Of a stretch of 64,000 nucleotides of DNA, positions 44,265 through 54,972 are shown piece by piece. The position numbers and the translations under genes were made by a program. A model generated the notes under the pieces. It was not told the DNA's origin and did no database searches. It saw only the letters and a list, made by a program, of their open reading frames with translations. Positions within the stretch are counted from its first letter, which is position 1, and each line of letters opens with the position of its first letter. This DNA comes from Halobaculum limi (GTDB lineage: Archaea > Halobacteriota > Halobacteria > Halobacteriales > Haloferacaceae). The stretch covers positions 1,860,001-1,924,000 of the forward strand of contig NZ_CP120468.1 of assembly GCF_029490015.1 (NCBI RefSeq). Direction: 5' to 3'.

Positions 44265-45095
44265 TCAGGATTCGCCGGTCGCGTTCGCCAGCGTGTCGGC
44301 TACCCACGCGGGCCGCGGGACGGTCGTGTTCGAGACGTTCGACAGGCCGAACCGGACGGTCACCGTCGCTGGCTCCCGGTCGGGACCGTAGCGGTCGTTG
44401 TGGTACTGGACCGTCGCGGCGCGGACGACGCCCGCGTCTGTCGCCAGCACACGAATCGAGACGTTCTCGATGTTCGGATTGCTCGTGGCGTCGTCGGCCG
44501 CTCGGAGGACGTGTAGCGAGTCACCCTCGACGACGGTCCCACCGGCGTATTCGAGGTCGAACCGCACGAGTGCCGATACGAGGAGGTCTCTCCCCGACGG
44601 ATCGACGGCGATAGACCGCGGAAGCGACTCCGACTGCACGCTCGTCTCGGCGCTGCCGTTCGTCAACTGCTGGCGGACGACCGTGACCGAGTCGTTGCGC
44701 CAGTACGAGCGGTTCACCGACTGGTTCCGGAGAAGCCGGAAGGGCCACGTCGTCGCTCGAATCTCGACGTACTGTTGGTCGCGGTCGGACCACGTCGTGA
44801 CGGTCGGATCGTGCGCGAGCGTGCCGTTGTCGTAGACGACGACTGTGCTCCTCCGGACGGTCACCGAACGATTCGCGAGAGCGTTCTGGTGGGCGGCGGC
44901 CAGCGTCGTCACCGAGACGTCGGAGTCGGTGACGCCGGGTGGCCCGTCCCAGCGTTCGGGCGTCGGGGAGGTGGTCGGCGTCTCCCCGAGCGCGGGATTC
45001 ACTGTTCGAGTGTCGTCGCTCGTCGGACTCACCGCGCCGCCGCATCCGGCGAGGACGACGCACAGACAGACCAGCAGGACACGTGGAGGGCGCAT
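44265..45095 (-). CDS. Lipoprotein, copy B of a tandem pair
   Basis: A 276-residue lipoprotein with lipobox VVLAGC at C18 and the same layout as copy A: NPALGETPTTSPTP linker, YWRNDSVTV in mid-domain and FGLSNVSNTTVPRPAWV at the end. Many N-x-S/T sites suggest N-glycosylation. The two copies differ widely between these anchors, so the duplication is old or the copies are diverging. Same strand, 87 bases apart, probably one transcript. Confidence 0.8.
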   Translation of the reverse strand: MRPPRVLLVCLCVVLAGCGGAVSPTSDDTRTVNPALGETPTTSPTPERWDGPPGVTDSDVSVTTLAAAHQNALANRSVTVRRSTVVVYDNGTLAHDPTVTTWSDRDQQYVEIRATTWPFRLLRNQSVNRSYWRNDSVTVVRQQLTNGSAETSVQSESLPRSIAVDPSGRDLLVSALVRFDLEYAGGTVVEGDSLHVLRAADDATSNPNIENVSIRVLATDAGVVRAATVQYHNDRYGPDREPATVTVRFGLSNVSNTTVPRPAWVADTLANATGES

Positions 45096-45148
45096 CGAGC
45101 GAGGCTACCGAGCGAGCACACCTAATCGTTAGGCCGCGACGGCCGTCC

Positions 45149-45601
45149 TTAGCCGTCCTCCGGTTCCAACGTCACCTTCGTCAGCGTTCGGTCGAGGTAG
45201 CACACCTCGTGTGGCGGGTCGCCGTGGACCTCGGCGATACGGTACTCTTCGTCGAAGTCTGCACCGAGTGGCTCACACAGTTCGTGACTCGGACAGTCGA
45301 CGTGGGGGCACGGGCCTTCCAGTTTCGCCCGCGACCCCGCGTACGCGCCCCGGGATGCGACGTTTGCGGTGATGGGTGCGGGTTCGACCTCGACGGCGCG
45401 GACGCTCCCGTCGGCGTGGACCGCACAGTCCAGGCGTTGGGTGCCGTCGCGAACGTCGGTCACCCGGTAGCGGTTCCCCTCGGTGAGATTGAGACACTGC
45501 GTGCGATACGGACAGCCAGCACACGCACTCGCTTCCCCCTGAAAGACGAACTCGGTCCCCTCCTCCGCGAGACGTGTCCCGATGAGTGTGACTGTAGGCA
45601 T
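45149..45601 (-). CDS. UPF0179 family protein
   Basis: A 150-residue archaeal protein with eight cysteines in pairs: C27, C30 and C36 (SACAGCPYRTQC), C59, then C98, C103 and C109 (CPHVDCPSHELC) and C134. The spacing suggests a metal or Fe-S site. The family UPF0179 is conserved across euryarchaeota, and its function is not known. It stands between the lipoprotein pair and the blue-copper gene on the same strand. Confidence 0.85.
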   Translation of the reverse strand: MPTVTLIGTRLAEEGTEFVFQGEASACAGCPYRTQCLNLTEGNRYRVTDVRDGTQRLDCAVHADGSVRAVEVEPAPITANVASRGAYAGSRAKLEGPCPHVDCPSHELCEPLGADFDEEYRIAEVHGDPPHEVCYLDRTLTKVTLEPEDG

Positions 45602-45649
45602 AGGTGTCGCTTCCTCGGGAGCGGTGTTAACGGCGTCGGCGACCGTGGT

Positions 45650-46261
45650 TCACTCGCCTTCGTAGTCGCCGCCGTACTTGAGGAAGAAGTACACGAACGC
45701 GACGATGGCCGCGAACGTCGTCGCCGTGGCGACGCCGAGGGTGAGTGCGCTCTCGGGCACACTGGGCCCAGCGGGCGTCTCGGCTTGCCCCTGCGCCTCC
45801 GACGACACCGTGAGCGACGCGACCATCCCGACCGTCTCGTGCGGGACACAGAAGTACTCGTACTCGCCTTCCGTCTCGAACGTGTAACTGTACGACTCGC
45901 CGCCAGGGATGTCTCCCTCCGGGTACTCCTGTCTGGCGGACTGTTCGTCGGAGAAGTCACCGGACGCGAAGTACGTCGCTCCCTCGGGAATCTGGTCCGC
46001 GTACGCCGTCACCGAGTGACCGATTTCGCCGACGTTCTCCCAGACCACTGTCGTTCCCGGAGTGATAGTCACGGCGTCCGGTTCGAACACGAGTTCGTCC
46101 GTCATATCGATGACCTGCTCTCCCCCACCAGTCTCGGTCCCCGTCTCCTGTCCGGTTGCCCGACCTGCAGCAACCGCCGCTCCGGTCGTCGCTGCCGTTC
46201 CGCGGATAAACGTTCGTCGCGAGAGGGGACGTTCTGTGGTCGATGTCATCCTCTTGATCAT
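45650..46261 (-). CDS. Halocyanin-like blue-copper protein, membrane anchored
   Basis: A 203-residue electron carrier on the outer face of the membrane. The N-terminus carries a twin-arginine export motif (SRRTFIRG, residues 14-21). The cupredoxin domain has the copper ligands H82, C138, H141 and M146 (FCVPHETVGM). A C-terminal helix at about 172-194 anchors it, unlike halocyanins held by an N-terminal lipid. The ATG at 46249 (residue 5) is an equally good start. It should shuttle electrons in the respiratory chain; the partner is unknown. Confidence 0.86.
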   Translation of the reverse strand: MIKRMTSTTERPLSRRTFIRGTAATTGAAVAAGRATGQETGTETGGGEQVIDMTDELVFEPDAVTITPGTTVVWENVGEIGHSVTAYADQIPEGATYFASGDFSDEQSARQEYPEGDIPGGESYSYTFETEGEYEYFCVPHETVGMVASLTVSSEAQGQAETPAGPSVPESALTLGVATATTFAAIVAFVYFFLKYGGDYEGE

Positions 46262-46336
46262 TCGTGTCAGAGAGGATAGTGGTTTCCATCAGGCCGATTC
46301 CATCCGACTGTGGCGGACGGCCCGTTCCGACAGAAG

Positions 46337-46780
46337 TTACTCCGCGCGGATCAGGCGGTCGAGTTCGTCGAGGTACTCCTCACGCGGGACCTGATAGGCG
46401 TCGCGGTAGTCGATGTCGCCGGCGTCGAACGCCGCCGCGACGCGGTGAACCTCCTTGACGGCGGCGGCCCGGTCGTCGAACGTGCGGGCGGTCACCTCGA
46501 CTTCCGGTTCGAGAAACAGCGTGACGTGCCAGTCGTCGGTCTGTCGTTGTCCCGCGCCGGGTCGGGCGCGGCGTGACCCGTTCGTGAGGTACAGCGTCGG
46601 CAGACACGGCGGCGGGAACTGCCCGCCGTCGAACACGTCCGGGCGATAGACGACGATGGCACGACCGTCCGTCTCCTCAGTCCAGACGCGCCACCCGTCC
46701 GCCAACGTCGACTCGGCGATGGACGTACCTTCACTGTCTTCTACGGTCGGGTCGGCATCGTCGTCGCCGGTGTCGGTCAT
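46337..46780 (-). CDS. Conserved haloarchaeal hypothetical protein
   Basis: A 147-residue soluble protein. An acidic leader (residues 1-25) is followed by a compact domain with GWRVWTEETDGRAIVVYRPDVFDGG, DDWHVTLFLEPE and a C-terminal helical end VPREEYLDELDRLI. There is no cysteine cluster, signal or membrane segment. It appears restricted to haloarchaea, but I do not recognise a characterised member. It stands alone, divergent from the prkA operon. Confidence 0.68.
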   Translation of the reverse strand: MTDTGDDDADPTVEDSEGTSIAESTLADGWRVWTEETDGRAIVVYRPDVFDGGQFPPPCLPTLYLTNGSRRARPGAGQRQTDDWHVTLFLEPEVEVTARTFDDRAAAVKEVHRVAAAFDAGDIDYRDAYQVPREEYLDELDRLIRAE

Positions 46781-47194
46781 ACTCTCGATTGGACGGGCGA
46801 CGGCTTAGACGCCACGCTCGCCGCCCGTCTACACTACCCTCGCGTACACGACCGAAAGGACACGTTGCCGACGAATCCAGTGAAACTACCGCGCGAGGGA
46901 GCGCTGATAGTGTGTGTGAACCGGCGACAGGGTTATACGTGTTAACAACTACCATAACATATAGTCTCGGTCCGACCACGGGACGGAGGCAACGACCCCC
47001 ACCGATCGCCCTCACGACGAGTTCTGTTGGAGACGAGCAACCGCCGGTCCCCCGCGGTCGAGTGGTATGATAAGACATAGCGATCCAGCGGCACTTGGGT
47101 CGGTAGTCCCCGGCGGGGCGGGCGTCGGGGGCGAAGCCTGGGTGCCCGCGGCGCGGGATCGTGCGTGGTCGTCCCCGCACACGTGGCCCCACAC
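46781..47194 (+). promoter_or_regulatory. Long upstream region of the prkA operon
   Basis: 414 bases between divergent genes. An unusually AT-rich block at 46931-46966 contains two TATA-like elements (TTATAC at 46933 and CATAACATATAG at 46953), which would leave a leader of about 200 bases. A second AT-rich spot lies at 47066-47080. A 43-codon ORF (ATG 47067) ends with a TGA that overlaps the prkA1 ATG. The GC-rich stretch 47085-47160 could fold, but no known riboswitch was recognised. Confidence 0.45.
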
Positions 47195-49309
47195 ATGAGT
47201 GACCAGACCGACAACGCGGACGGAACCGCACCAGGGGAGGTAGCGAGTACACACACGCTGGAGGAACTCAGTAACGAGTACAAGCGCTCGGTCCCAGCAG
47301 ACCTCCGAGAGGCCAAGTCGTTCGACTGGTATCTCGCAGAGGTGGTGGCCGACCCCCGAATCGCACGCAACGCCCACCAACGCGTCGCCGATATGTTCGA
47401 CCACTACGGGACGCGCTACGACACCGACGCCGGCGTCGTCGAGTACCTTCTCGCCTCCGAGGACCCACTCCACGACGGCGAGAACACCTTCTACGGACGA
47501 GAGGTGCACGAGTCGATCCACGAGTTCGTCAACAAGGTGAAATCCGGTGCTCGCGGTCTCGGCCCCGAGAAACGGATCAAACTGCTCCTCGGTCCGGTCG
47601 GGTCGGGGAAGAGCCACTTCGACTGGCTCGTGCGCCGGTACTTCGAGGACTACACCCGCACCGACGACGGCCGGATGTACACCTTCCGGTGGACCGACCT
47701 CTGCTCGGTCATCGAGGATCAAGACCCCGCAGACGACACCGTTCGCTCGTCGATGAACCAGGATCCGCTGGTCTTGGTCCCGCAGGAGCAACGCGACGAG
47801 GTGATCGCACAGATGAACGAGCGTCTCGACGCGCCGTACACCATCCGCAACGAGCAGAGCCTCGACCCCGCCTCGGGCTTCTACATGGACGAACTCCTCG
47901 CACACTACGAGGACGACCTCCAAGCGGTCTTGGAGAACCACATCGAGATCATCCGCCTCGTCGCCGACGAGAACCAGCGCCGCTGTATCGAGACGTTCGA
48001 GCCGAAAGACAAGAAAAACCAAGACGAGACGGAGTTGACCGGCGACGTCAACTACTCGAAACTCGCCGTGTACGGCGAGAACGACCCGCGAGCGTTCGAC
48101 TACGCCGGCGCGTTCTGTAACGCCAACCGCGGCATCTTCTCGGGCGAGGAGTTGCTGAAACTCCAGCGGGAGTTCCTCTACGACTTCCTGCACGCCTCCC
48201 AAGAGCAGACGATCAAGCCGCGCAACAACCCGCGGATCGACATCGACCAGGTGATCGTCGGCCGGACGAATATGCCCGAGTACCGCGACAAGAAGGGCGA
48301 CGAGAAGATGGAAGCGTTCAACGACCGCACGAAGCGGATCGACTACCCGTACGTCCTCGAGTACGCACAGGAAGCGGAGATCTACCGGAAGATGCTCCGC
48401 AACGCCGACGTCCCCGATATCCACATCGAACCGCACGCGATGGAGATGGCGGGGCTGTTCGGCGTGCTCACCCGGATCGAAGAGCCGACCGACGAGTCCG
48501 TCTCGTTGCTCCAGAAGGCGAAGGCGTACAACGGCGAGGTCGACGAGACCGACGAGATCGACGAGCGCAAACTCCGCGAGAACGGCGACCAGGTCGCCGA
48601 CATCGCAGAAGGGATGGAGGGCGTCTCCGCCCGCTTCATCGGCGACGAGATCGCCGAGGCGATTATGGACTCCCGCCACCGCGGCCGAGACTACCTTTCG
48701 CCGCTGGCGGTGTTCAAACACTTCGAGAACAACCTCGAGAACCACGGGTCGATCCCGGAGGAGAAACTCGACACGTACCACCGCTACCTCGAACTCGTGC
48801 GCGAGGAGTACAAAGAGCGAGCCATCGAGGACGTCCGCCACGCGCTGGCGTACGACATCGACGAAATCCGTCGTCAGGGCGAGAAGTACATGGATCACGT
48901 GATGGCGTACATCGACGACACGACCGTCGAGGACGACCTCACGGGTCGCGAGCAGGAACCCGACGAGACGTTCCTGCGGTCGGTTGAAGAGAAACTCGAG
49001 GTGCCAAGCGACCGCAAGGACGACTTCCGCCAGGAGGTCGCCAACTGGGTGACGCGTCGCGCCCGCGAGGGGTCGAGTTTCGACCCGCAGGACAACGAGC
49101 GCCTCCGCCGTGCCCTCGAACGCAAACTGTGGGAGGACAAGAAGCACAACATCAACTTCTCGGCGTTGGTGTCGGCGGGCGAACTCGACGACGACGAGCG
49201 GTCGGCGTGGGTCGACGCCCTGACCGAACAGGGCTACTCCGAGGACGGGGCCCGAGAGGTACTGGAGTTCGCTGGCGCGGAGGTCGCCAAGAGCGAACTC
49301 GAGGACTGA
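47195..49309 (+). CDS. prkA1: PrkA-type AAA+ serine protein kinase, copy 1
   Basis: A 704-residue member of the PrkA/YeaG family, AAA+ ATPases that also phosphorylate proteins on serine. It starts at the ATG at 47195. Walker A is GPVGSGKS (133-140). The conserved region AFCNANRGIFSGEELLKLQ and the sensor region VIVGRTNMPEYRD follow, then a C-terminal kinase-like part with LSPLAVFKHFENN and ARFIGDEIAEAIMD. This arrangement matches bacterial PrkA. The stop is two bases from the next gene. In bacteria PrkA works with YeaH and SpoVR, both encoded here downstream. Confidence 0.88.
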   Translation: MSDQTDNADGTAPGEVASTHTLEELSNEYKRSVPADLREAKSFDWYLAEVVADPRIARNAHQRVADMFDHYGTRYDTDAGVVEYLLASEDPLHDGENTFYGREVHESIHEFVNKVKSGARGLGPEKRIKLLLGPVGSGKSHFDWLVRRYFEDYTRTDDGRMYTFRWTDLCSVIEDQDPADDTVRSSMNQDPLVLVPQEQRDEVIAQMNERLDAPYTIRNEQSLDPASGFYMDELLAHYEDDLQAVLENHIEIIRLVADENQRRCIETFEPKDKKNQDETELTGDVNYSKLAVYGENDPRAFDYAGAFCNANRGIFSGEELLKLQREFLYDFLHASQEQTIKPRNNPRIDIDQVIVGRTNMPEYRDKKGDEKMEAFNDRTKRIDYPYVLEYAQEAEIYRKMLRNADVPDIHIEPHAMEMAGLFGVLTRIEEPTDESVSLLQKAKAYNGEVDETDEIDERKLRENGDQVADIAEGMEGVSARFIGDEIAEAIMDSRHRGRDYLSPLAVFKHFENNLENHGSIPEEKLDTYHRYLELVREEYKERAIEDVRHALAYDIDEIRRQGEKYMDHVMAYIDDTTVEDDLTGREQEPDETFLRSVEEKLEVPSDRKDDFRQEVANWVTRRAREGSSFDPQDNERLRRALERKLWEDKKHNINFSALVSAGELDDDERSAWVDALTEQGYSEDGAREVLEFAGAEVAKSELED

Positions 49310-49310
49310 G

Positions 49311-51596
49311 ATGACCGACTACCTCGCGCGTGCCGACGAGGCGCTGGAAGGGGCGTACGAGCCGCCGCGCTCGCTCGGCGAGTTCGTCGAGTTGGCGTTC
49401 GAGCGACCCATCGTCGCCGCGCACGCCGCCAAGTACCTCCTCGCGGCCATCGAGTCGATGGGCACCCGAACCGTCGTCGAGGAAGGGACCGAACGCGAAC
49501 GCTACCGCTTCTTCGACGACCCGAACAACGACGGTGAACACGCCGTCCTCGGTAACACGGGCGTGCTCAACGCGTTCGTCGACGACCTCCGAACCGTCGC
49601 CGCCGGTCGGGGGAAAGAAGAGAAAATCCACTGGTTCGACGGACCGACTGCGACCGGGAAGTCCGAACTCAAGCGCTGTCTCATCAACGGTCTCAACGCC
49701 TACTCCAAGACGGAGGCGGGCCGTCGATACACCGTCGAGTGGAACATCGCCGCCCGTGATGACGACCGAAGCCTGAGTTACGCGACCGGCGACGACGCGG
49801 ACGACGACTGGTACGAGTCGCCCGTGCAGGCGAACCCGCTGGCGGTGTTCCCCGACGAAGTGCGCCGCGACCTCGTCGCCGCTCTCAACGCCGAACACAA
49901 CGATCACATCCCTATCCGGGTCGACACGGATCTGGACCCGTTCAGCCGCGAGGCGTTCGACGCCCTCGAAGAGCGGTACCGCCGTGCGGGTCGCCGGGAT
50001 CTGTTCTCGGCGACGACCGACCGCAAACACCTCCGGGTGAAGAACTACGTCGTCGACGTGGGCAGGGGAATCGGCGTCCTCCACGCCGAAGACGACGGCA
50101 GTCCGAAGGAGCGACTCGTCGGGTCGTGGATGCCGGGGATGCTCCGGGAACTCAACTCTCGCGGGCGGAAAGACCCTCGCGCGTTCAGTTACGACGGCGT
50201 TCTCTCACAGGGGAACGGCCTCCTCACCGTCGTCGAGGACGCCAGCCAACACGCCGACCTCCTCCGGAAACTGCTGAACGTCCCCGACGAGAAGCGGGTC
50301 AAACTCGACAAGGGCATCGGGATGGACTTGGACACCCAGTTGGTCGTCATCTCCAACCCCGACTTGGAGGCGGAGTTAGAGCAGTTCGCCGACCGCAACG
50401 ACCGCGACCCGCTGAAGGCGCTCAAGCGCCGACTCGACCGCCACGAGTTCCGCTACCTCACCAGCGTCTCGCTGGAGACGGAACTCATCCACCGCGAGTT
50501 GACCGACGAGACCGCCGTCTGGGCGAACGCCGTCGACCAGACGGACCCGGTACAGGCACACGAACAACTCCGTGAGCGGATGGCGCGGCCGCTGACCGTC
50601 CAGATGCGCGACGATCGCGGGACCATTCGTGATCGGGAACTCGCGCCGCACGCACTCGAGGCGGCCGCGACGTACGCCGTCGTCAGTCGCCTCGACACCG
50701 AAGACCTGCCCACGTCGGTCGGCCTCATCGACAAGGCGCTATTGTTCGACCGCGGGTCGATCCGCGAGGGCAACGACCGAGTCGACGCCGACGACTTCGA
50801 GTTCGACGGCGACGACGGCAAACACGGCATCCCAGTGACGTACACGCGCGACGTCATCGCGGACCTTCTCCACGGCGAGACCGACCGCGCTCACCCCGAG
50901 TTACCCGTCGAGGACGTCCTCACGCCCGAGGACGTGTTGCACGCGATGGCCGAGGGACTGGCAGACGCGCCGGTGTTCTCACGGGCGGAGATTGCCGAGT
51001 ACGAGACGCGCCTCGCGACCGTGAAAGACCACGTGTTCGAACTACAGGAGGCGGACGTCCTCGACGCCGTCCTCGCGGACAAGGGCGTCGCCGAGGAGAC
51101 CGTCGAGGAGTACGTCGAACACGTGTTCGCGTGGGACGGCGACACGCAGATCCAGACGGACCGTGGTGAGATCGACGCCGACCCGCTCTTGATGAAGGTG
51201 TTCGAGACGGAGCACCTCGGGCGGTTCGACGACGACGACTACGCAGGCAACGAGCCATCCGCGGACGTCGAGGCGTTCCGACGCGAGACGGTGATCACCG
51301 CGCTGAATCGCTACGCGTGGGAGAACCGCGACGACGACTTCGCAATCGCCGACGTCGACCTGTCGGCGGTTCCCGTCATTCGGGCGGTGCTAGAGGCGCA
51401 CTCGTGGGAGGACGTCCACCGCATCTACGACGACTTGGATCCCAGCCAGTGGGACGACCCACCGGCGAACACCGAGACCGCGCGGGTGAAAGCGCGGACC
51501 ATCGAGCACATGACCACCGAACAGGGCTACAGCGAGGCGTCGGCCGAACTGGCGAGCAGACACGTGATGCGCGAGGTGAAAGGCCGATGGGACTGA
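49311..51596 (+). CDS. prkA2: PrkA-type AAA+ protein kinase, copy 2 (divergent)
   Basis: A 761-residue second PrkA-like protein, only distantly similar to copy 1. Walker A is GPTATGKS (111-118). [18 protein letters not shown] matches the ANxG region of copy 1, and [13 protein letters not shown] its sensor. Two inserts not in copy 1 include an acidic segment near residues 485-505. The C-terminal half again resembles a kinase domain ([21 protein letters not shown]). The two copies probably form a mixed or paired complex. It overlaps yeaH by 10 bases, so production is tightly coupled. Confidence 0.85.
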   Translation: MTDYLARADEALEGAYEPPRSLGEFVELAFERPIVAAHAAKYLLAAIESMGTRTVVEEGTERERYRFFDDPNNDGEHAVLGNTGVLNAFVDDLRTVAAGRGKEEKIHWFDGPTATGKSELKRCLINGLNAYSKTEAGRRYTVEWNIAARDDDRSLSYATGDDADDDWYESPVQANPLAVFPDEVRRDLVAALNAEHNDHIPIRVDTDLDPFSREAFDALEERYRRAGRRDLFSATTDRKHLRVKNYVVDVGRGIGVLHAEDDGSPKERLVGSWMPGMLRELNSRGRKDPRAFSYDGVLSQGNGLLTVVEDASQHADLLRKLLNVPDEKRVKLDKGIGMDLDTQLVVISNPDLEAELEQFADRNDRDPLKALKRRLDRHEFRYLTSVSLETELIHRELTDETAVWANAVDQTDPVQAHEQLRERMARPLTVQMRDDRGTIRDRELAPHALEAAATYAVVSRLDTEDLPTSVGLIDKALLFDRGSIREGNDRVDADDFEFDGDDGKHGIPVTYTRDVIADLLHGETDRAHPELPVEDVLTPEDVLHAMAEGLADAPVFSRAEIAEYETRLATVKDHVFELQEADVLDAVLADKGVAEETVEEYVEHVFAWDGDTQIQTDRGEIDADPLLMKVFETEHLGRFDDDDYAGNEPSADVEAFRRETVITALNRYAWENRDDDFAIADVDLSAVPVIRAVLEAHSWEDVHRIYDDLDPSQWDDPPANTETARVKARTIEHMTTEQGYSEASAELASRHVMREVKGRWD

Positions 51597-52918
51597 GAGA
51601 AGACCTCGAACGGTTCCGTGAGATCGGCGACCAGCGACGGCCCGACCTCGCGGAGTTCATCCGCGAGGGTGACCTCTCTGGTTCCTCGCGCAACCAAGTT
51701 CGGATCCCGGTGAAACTGGTCGACCTCCCCTCCTTCGAGTACGACCAGCGAGAGATGGGCGGCGTCGGACAGGGACAGGGCGGCACGCCCCAACCCGGTC
51801 AGCCAGTCGACGTGCCGGGCGACCCCGGCGACGCCGACGGTGAGGGCGACGAGGACGGCGACCCCGGCGAGGAGGGCGGCGAACACGGCTACTACGAGAT
51901 GGACCCCGCGGAGTTCGCACAGGAACTCGACGAGGAACTCGGCTTGGACCTCGAACCGAAGGGGAAACGCGTCGTCGAGGAGGTGGAGGGCGACTTCACC
52001 GAACTCACTCGCGCCGGGCCAAACTCCACGCTGGACTTCGAGCAACTGTTCAAGCGCGGCCTCAAGCGAAAACTCGCGACCGACTTCGACGAGGCGTACG
52101 TCCGCGAGGCCTGTCGTGTCGAGGGCGCGAGCGCCCGCGACGTGTTCGAGTTCTGCCGCGCAGAGAACGTCCTCGTCTCGCTCGCGTGGATCCGCGAGAC
52201 GATGAACGACCTCGAGGCGGACGGGGAGTCACTCGATGAGTATCCCGACTTCGAGGCGTTCGCCGCCGAGAACGAACGCGAGAGCGCCCTCACGCGCATC
52301 CGCCGTGACGGTCTCCAGAGCGTCCCGTTCCGCCGCGAGGACGAGCGCTACCGCCAACCAGAGATCATCGAGAAGCGACAGAAGAACGTCGTCGTCGTCA
52401 ACATCCGCGACGTGAGCGGGTCGATGCGCAAGACGAAGCGCGAACTCGTCGAGCGCACGTTCACACCCTTGGACTGGTATCTCACCGGGAAGTACGACGA
52501 GGCGGAGTTCCGCTATATCGCCCACGACGCCGAGGCGTGGGAGGTCGAACGCGGAGAGTTCTTCGGCATCCGCTCTGGTGGCGGCACGCGCATCTCCAGC
52601 GCGTACGAACTCGCCGCCGAGATACTGGAGGAGTACCCGTGGAGCGAGTGGAACCGCTACGTGTTCGCCGCGGGCGACTCGGAGAACTCCAGCAACGACA
52701 CCGTCGAGAACGTCGTGCCGATGATGCGCGACATTCCCGCGAACCTCCACGCGTACGTGGAGACGCAACCCGGCGGCAACACGATCAACGCGACACACGC
52801 CGAGGAGGTGGAGCGCGAACTGGCGGACATGGACAACGTCGTCGTCACCCGGCTATCCGGCCCCGACGACGTCACCGACGCGATTCGCGACATCCTCTCG
52901 ACGGAGGGCAACGCATGA
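51587..52918 (+). CDS. yeaH: YeaH/DUF444 protein with VWA-like domain
   Basis: A 443-residue protein of the YeaH (DUF444) family. It starts at the ATG at 51587, inside the end of prkA2. Residues about 55-100 are a flexible Gly/Asp/Pro-rich stretch. The C-terminal half is von Willebrand A-like, with a metal site DVSGS at 275-279 (NIRDVSGSM) and [11 protein letters not shown] later. Such domains bind partner proteins through a metal ion. Always found beside PrkA and SpoVR genes; its exact role is not known. Overlaps the spoVR gene by four bases. Confidence 0.9.
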   Translation: MGLREDLERFREIGDQRRPDLAEFIREGDLSGSSRNQVRIPVKLVDLPSFEYDQREMGGVGQGQGGTPQPGQPVDVPGDPGDADGEGDEDGDPGEEGGEHGYYEMDPAEFAQELDEELGLDLEPKGKRVVEEVEGDFTELTRAGPNSTLDFEQLFKRGLKRKLATDFDEAYVREACRVEGASARDVFEFCRAENVLVSLAWIRETMNDLEADGESLDEYPDFEAFAAENERESALTRIRRDGLQSVPFRREDERYRQPEIIEKRQKNVVVVNIRDVSGSMRKTKRELVERTFTPLDWYLTGKYDEAEFRYIAHDAEAWEVERGEFFGIRSGGGTRISSAYELAAEILEEYPWSEWNRYVFAAGDSENSSNDTVENVVPMMRDIPANLHAYVETQPGGNTINATHAEEVERELADMDNVVVTRLSGPDDVTDAIRDILSTEGNA

Positions 52919-54903
52919 TACACGACGACCGAATCACGACCAGACGCGTCGCCACGGAGTTGGAAGAACCGGTCGCTCGCGCCCGCGAGTTGGCGCACAA
53001 ACTGGGCCTCCAGCCGTACCCGGTGAACTACTGGGTGGTGACGCACGAGGAAATGAACCAACTCATCGCCTACGACGGGTTCCAGACGCGGTACCCGCAC
53101 TGGCGGTGGGGGATGAAGTACGACCGCCAACGCAAGCAGGACACCTTCGGGATGGGCAAGGCGTTCGAAATCGTCAACAACGACAACCCCTGCCACGCCT
53201 TCCTCCAGGAGTCGAACACGCTGGCCGACCAGAAGGCGGTCATCACCCACGTCGAGGCGCACGCCGACTTCTTCCGCAACAACGAGTGGTTCGGTCGGTT
53301 CGCGGGCGACCGTGAGGACCCCGACGCCGCGGCGATGCTGGAGCGACACGCCGCCACCATCGCGAACTACATCGACGACCCCGAGGTGGACCGGGGCGAC
53401 GTGGAACGCCTCATCGACGCCGTCCTCTGTGTCGAGGACGCCATCGACCAGTACCGGGCGCTCGCCGCCGAGCGTGGCGGCGAAGACCCTGAGGAGACCC
53501 TGATCGACATCGAGGAGCGCCTCGACCGCCTCGGCCTCTCTCCGGAGGTGCGCGACCAGGTGTTCGACCAAGCGTGGATTGACGACCAGCGGGCGACCGA
53601 GCACCTGCCGGAGCCACGCCCGGACGTCCTCGCGTACCTCCGCGAACACGGTAAGCGGTTCGACGAGGAGGAGGGGAAAGCCGTCGACCGCGAACCGTGG
53701 ATGGACGAGGTAATCGAGTTACTGCGGAGAGAGGCGTACTACTTCGCCCCACAGCGCCTGACGAAGGTGATGAACGAGGGGTGGGCGAGTTACTGGGAGT
53801 CGCTGATGATGGGCGACGAGCGGTTCGCCGGCGACGACGAGTTCGTCACCTACGCCGACCACATGAGCCGCGTCCTCGCGTCGCCGGGACTCAACCCCTA
53901 CGCGCTGGGGCTCGCCATCTGGCAGTACGTCGAGAACACCGCCAACCGTCGCGAGGTGGTCGACAAACTCCTGCGCGTCGAGGGCGTCACGTGGCGGAAC
54001 TTCCACGACACGGTCGACTTCGACGTGGTTGCCGACGTGTTAGAGCCAGACCCGGCCATCGCGGGCCTCACGAGCGAGACGCTCGACGACCTCGACCCTG
54101 ACGACCCAAGGGTCGACGCAGAGGCACTCGAACGCGCCCGCGAGGGCGACCTCGATGCCGACGCGTACCCGTGGGCGGTGCTCACGTACGAGGGCCTGTG
54201 CGAGCGCCACTTCTCGCTTGCCAAGCCCGCGAATCGCGGCTTCTGCTCGCGGGTCGGGCGCTCGGAGTTGGAGCGCCTCGCACGGTACATGTTCGACGAC
54301 GAGGTGTACTCCGACGTCGAGTCTGCGCTGGCGGACGTCGACTACGGCGCTGGCTGGGACCGGATGCGCGAGGTGCGCGAGAGCCACAACGACGTGACGT
54401 TCATCGACGAGTTCCTCACGCAGGAGTTCGTCGTCGAGGGGAACTACTTCACCTACGAGTACTCCCACGGGACGGGCGGCTACCGCGTCGCCAGCGTCGA
54501 CCCCGACGACGTGAAGAAGAAACTCCTGCTCCGGTTCACGAACTTCGGGAAGCCCACCATCGCAGTGTACGACGGCAACTACGACAACCGCGGCGAACTC
54601 CTCTTGGGCCACCGCTACAACGGCGTCGCACTCGACATCCCGCAGGCGACGAAGACGCTCGAACGCGTCTTCGAGTTGTGGGGTCGCCCGGTGAACCTCG
54701 CGACCATCGTCACCGAGTACGACGACCACGAACTGGAGGTCGCGCGGCGTCGCGGCCGCGAACCGACGGGCGAGGAGGTCGCGATCCGCCTGCGCTACGA
54801 CGGCGAGGAGGTGGAGCGCCACGCCCTCGAACAGGAACTGGCCGAACAGATCGCGGCCGACGACATCGACTACGACACCAAGCCCGAAGAGTGGCTGGCC
54901 TGA
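52915..54903 (+). CDS. spoVR: SpoVR family protein
   Basis: A 662-residue SpoVR/YcgB-type protein, about 150 residues longer than typical bacterial members. It starts at the ATG at 52915 by overlap with yeaH. Family features are [32 protein letters not shown] near the N-terminus, [20 protein letters not shown] and DEFLTQEFV. In Bacillus SpoVR affects the spore cortex; in non-spore-formers its function is unknown. Haloarchaea do not sporulate or make murein, so the role here must be different. Last gene of the operon. Confidence 0.92.
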   Translation: MIHDDRITTRRVATELEEPVARARELAHKLGLQPYPVNYWVVTHEEMNQLIAYDGFQTRYPHWRWGMKYDRQRKQDTFGMGKAFEIVNNDNPCHAFLQESNTLADQKAVITHVEAHADFFRNNEWFGRFAGDREDPDAAAMLERHAATIANYIDDPEVDRGDVERLIDAVLCVEDAIDQYRALAAERGGEDPEETLIDIEERLDRLGLSPEVRDQVFDQAWIDDQRATEHLPEPRPDVLAYLREHGKRFDEEEGKAVDREPWMDEVIELLRREAYYFAPQRLTKVMNEGWASYWESLMMGDERFAGDDEFVTYADHMSRVLASPGLNPYALGLAIWQYVENTANRREVVDKLLRVEGVTWRNFHDTVDFDVVADVLEPDPAIAGLTSETLDDLDPDDPRVDAEALERAREGDLDADAYPWAVLTYEGLCERHFSLAKPANRGFCSRVGRSELERLARYMFDDEVYSDVESALADVDYGAGWDRMREVRESHNDVTFIDEFLTQEFVVEGNYFTYEYSHGTGGYRVASVDPDDVKKKLLLRFTNFGKPTIAVYDGNYDNRGELLLGHRYNGVALDIPQATKTLERVFELWGRPVNLATIVTEYDDHELEVARRRGREPTGEEVAIRLRYDGEEVERHALEQELAEQIAADDIDYDTKPEEWLA

Positions 54904-54972
54904 GTCGACGGAGTCTACACGTTTTCCCGGCTGGCGAACGGCTTGAAGTCGCTCGCGCCCGTACCCGATCCG

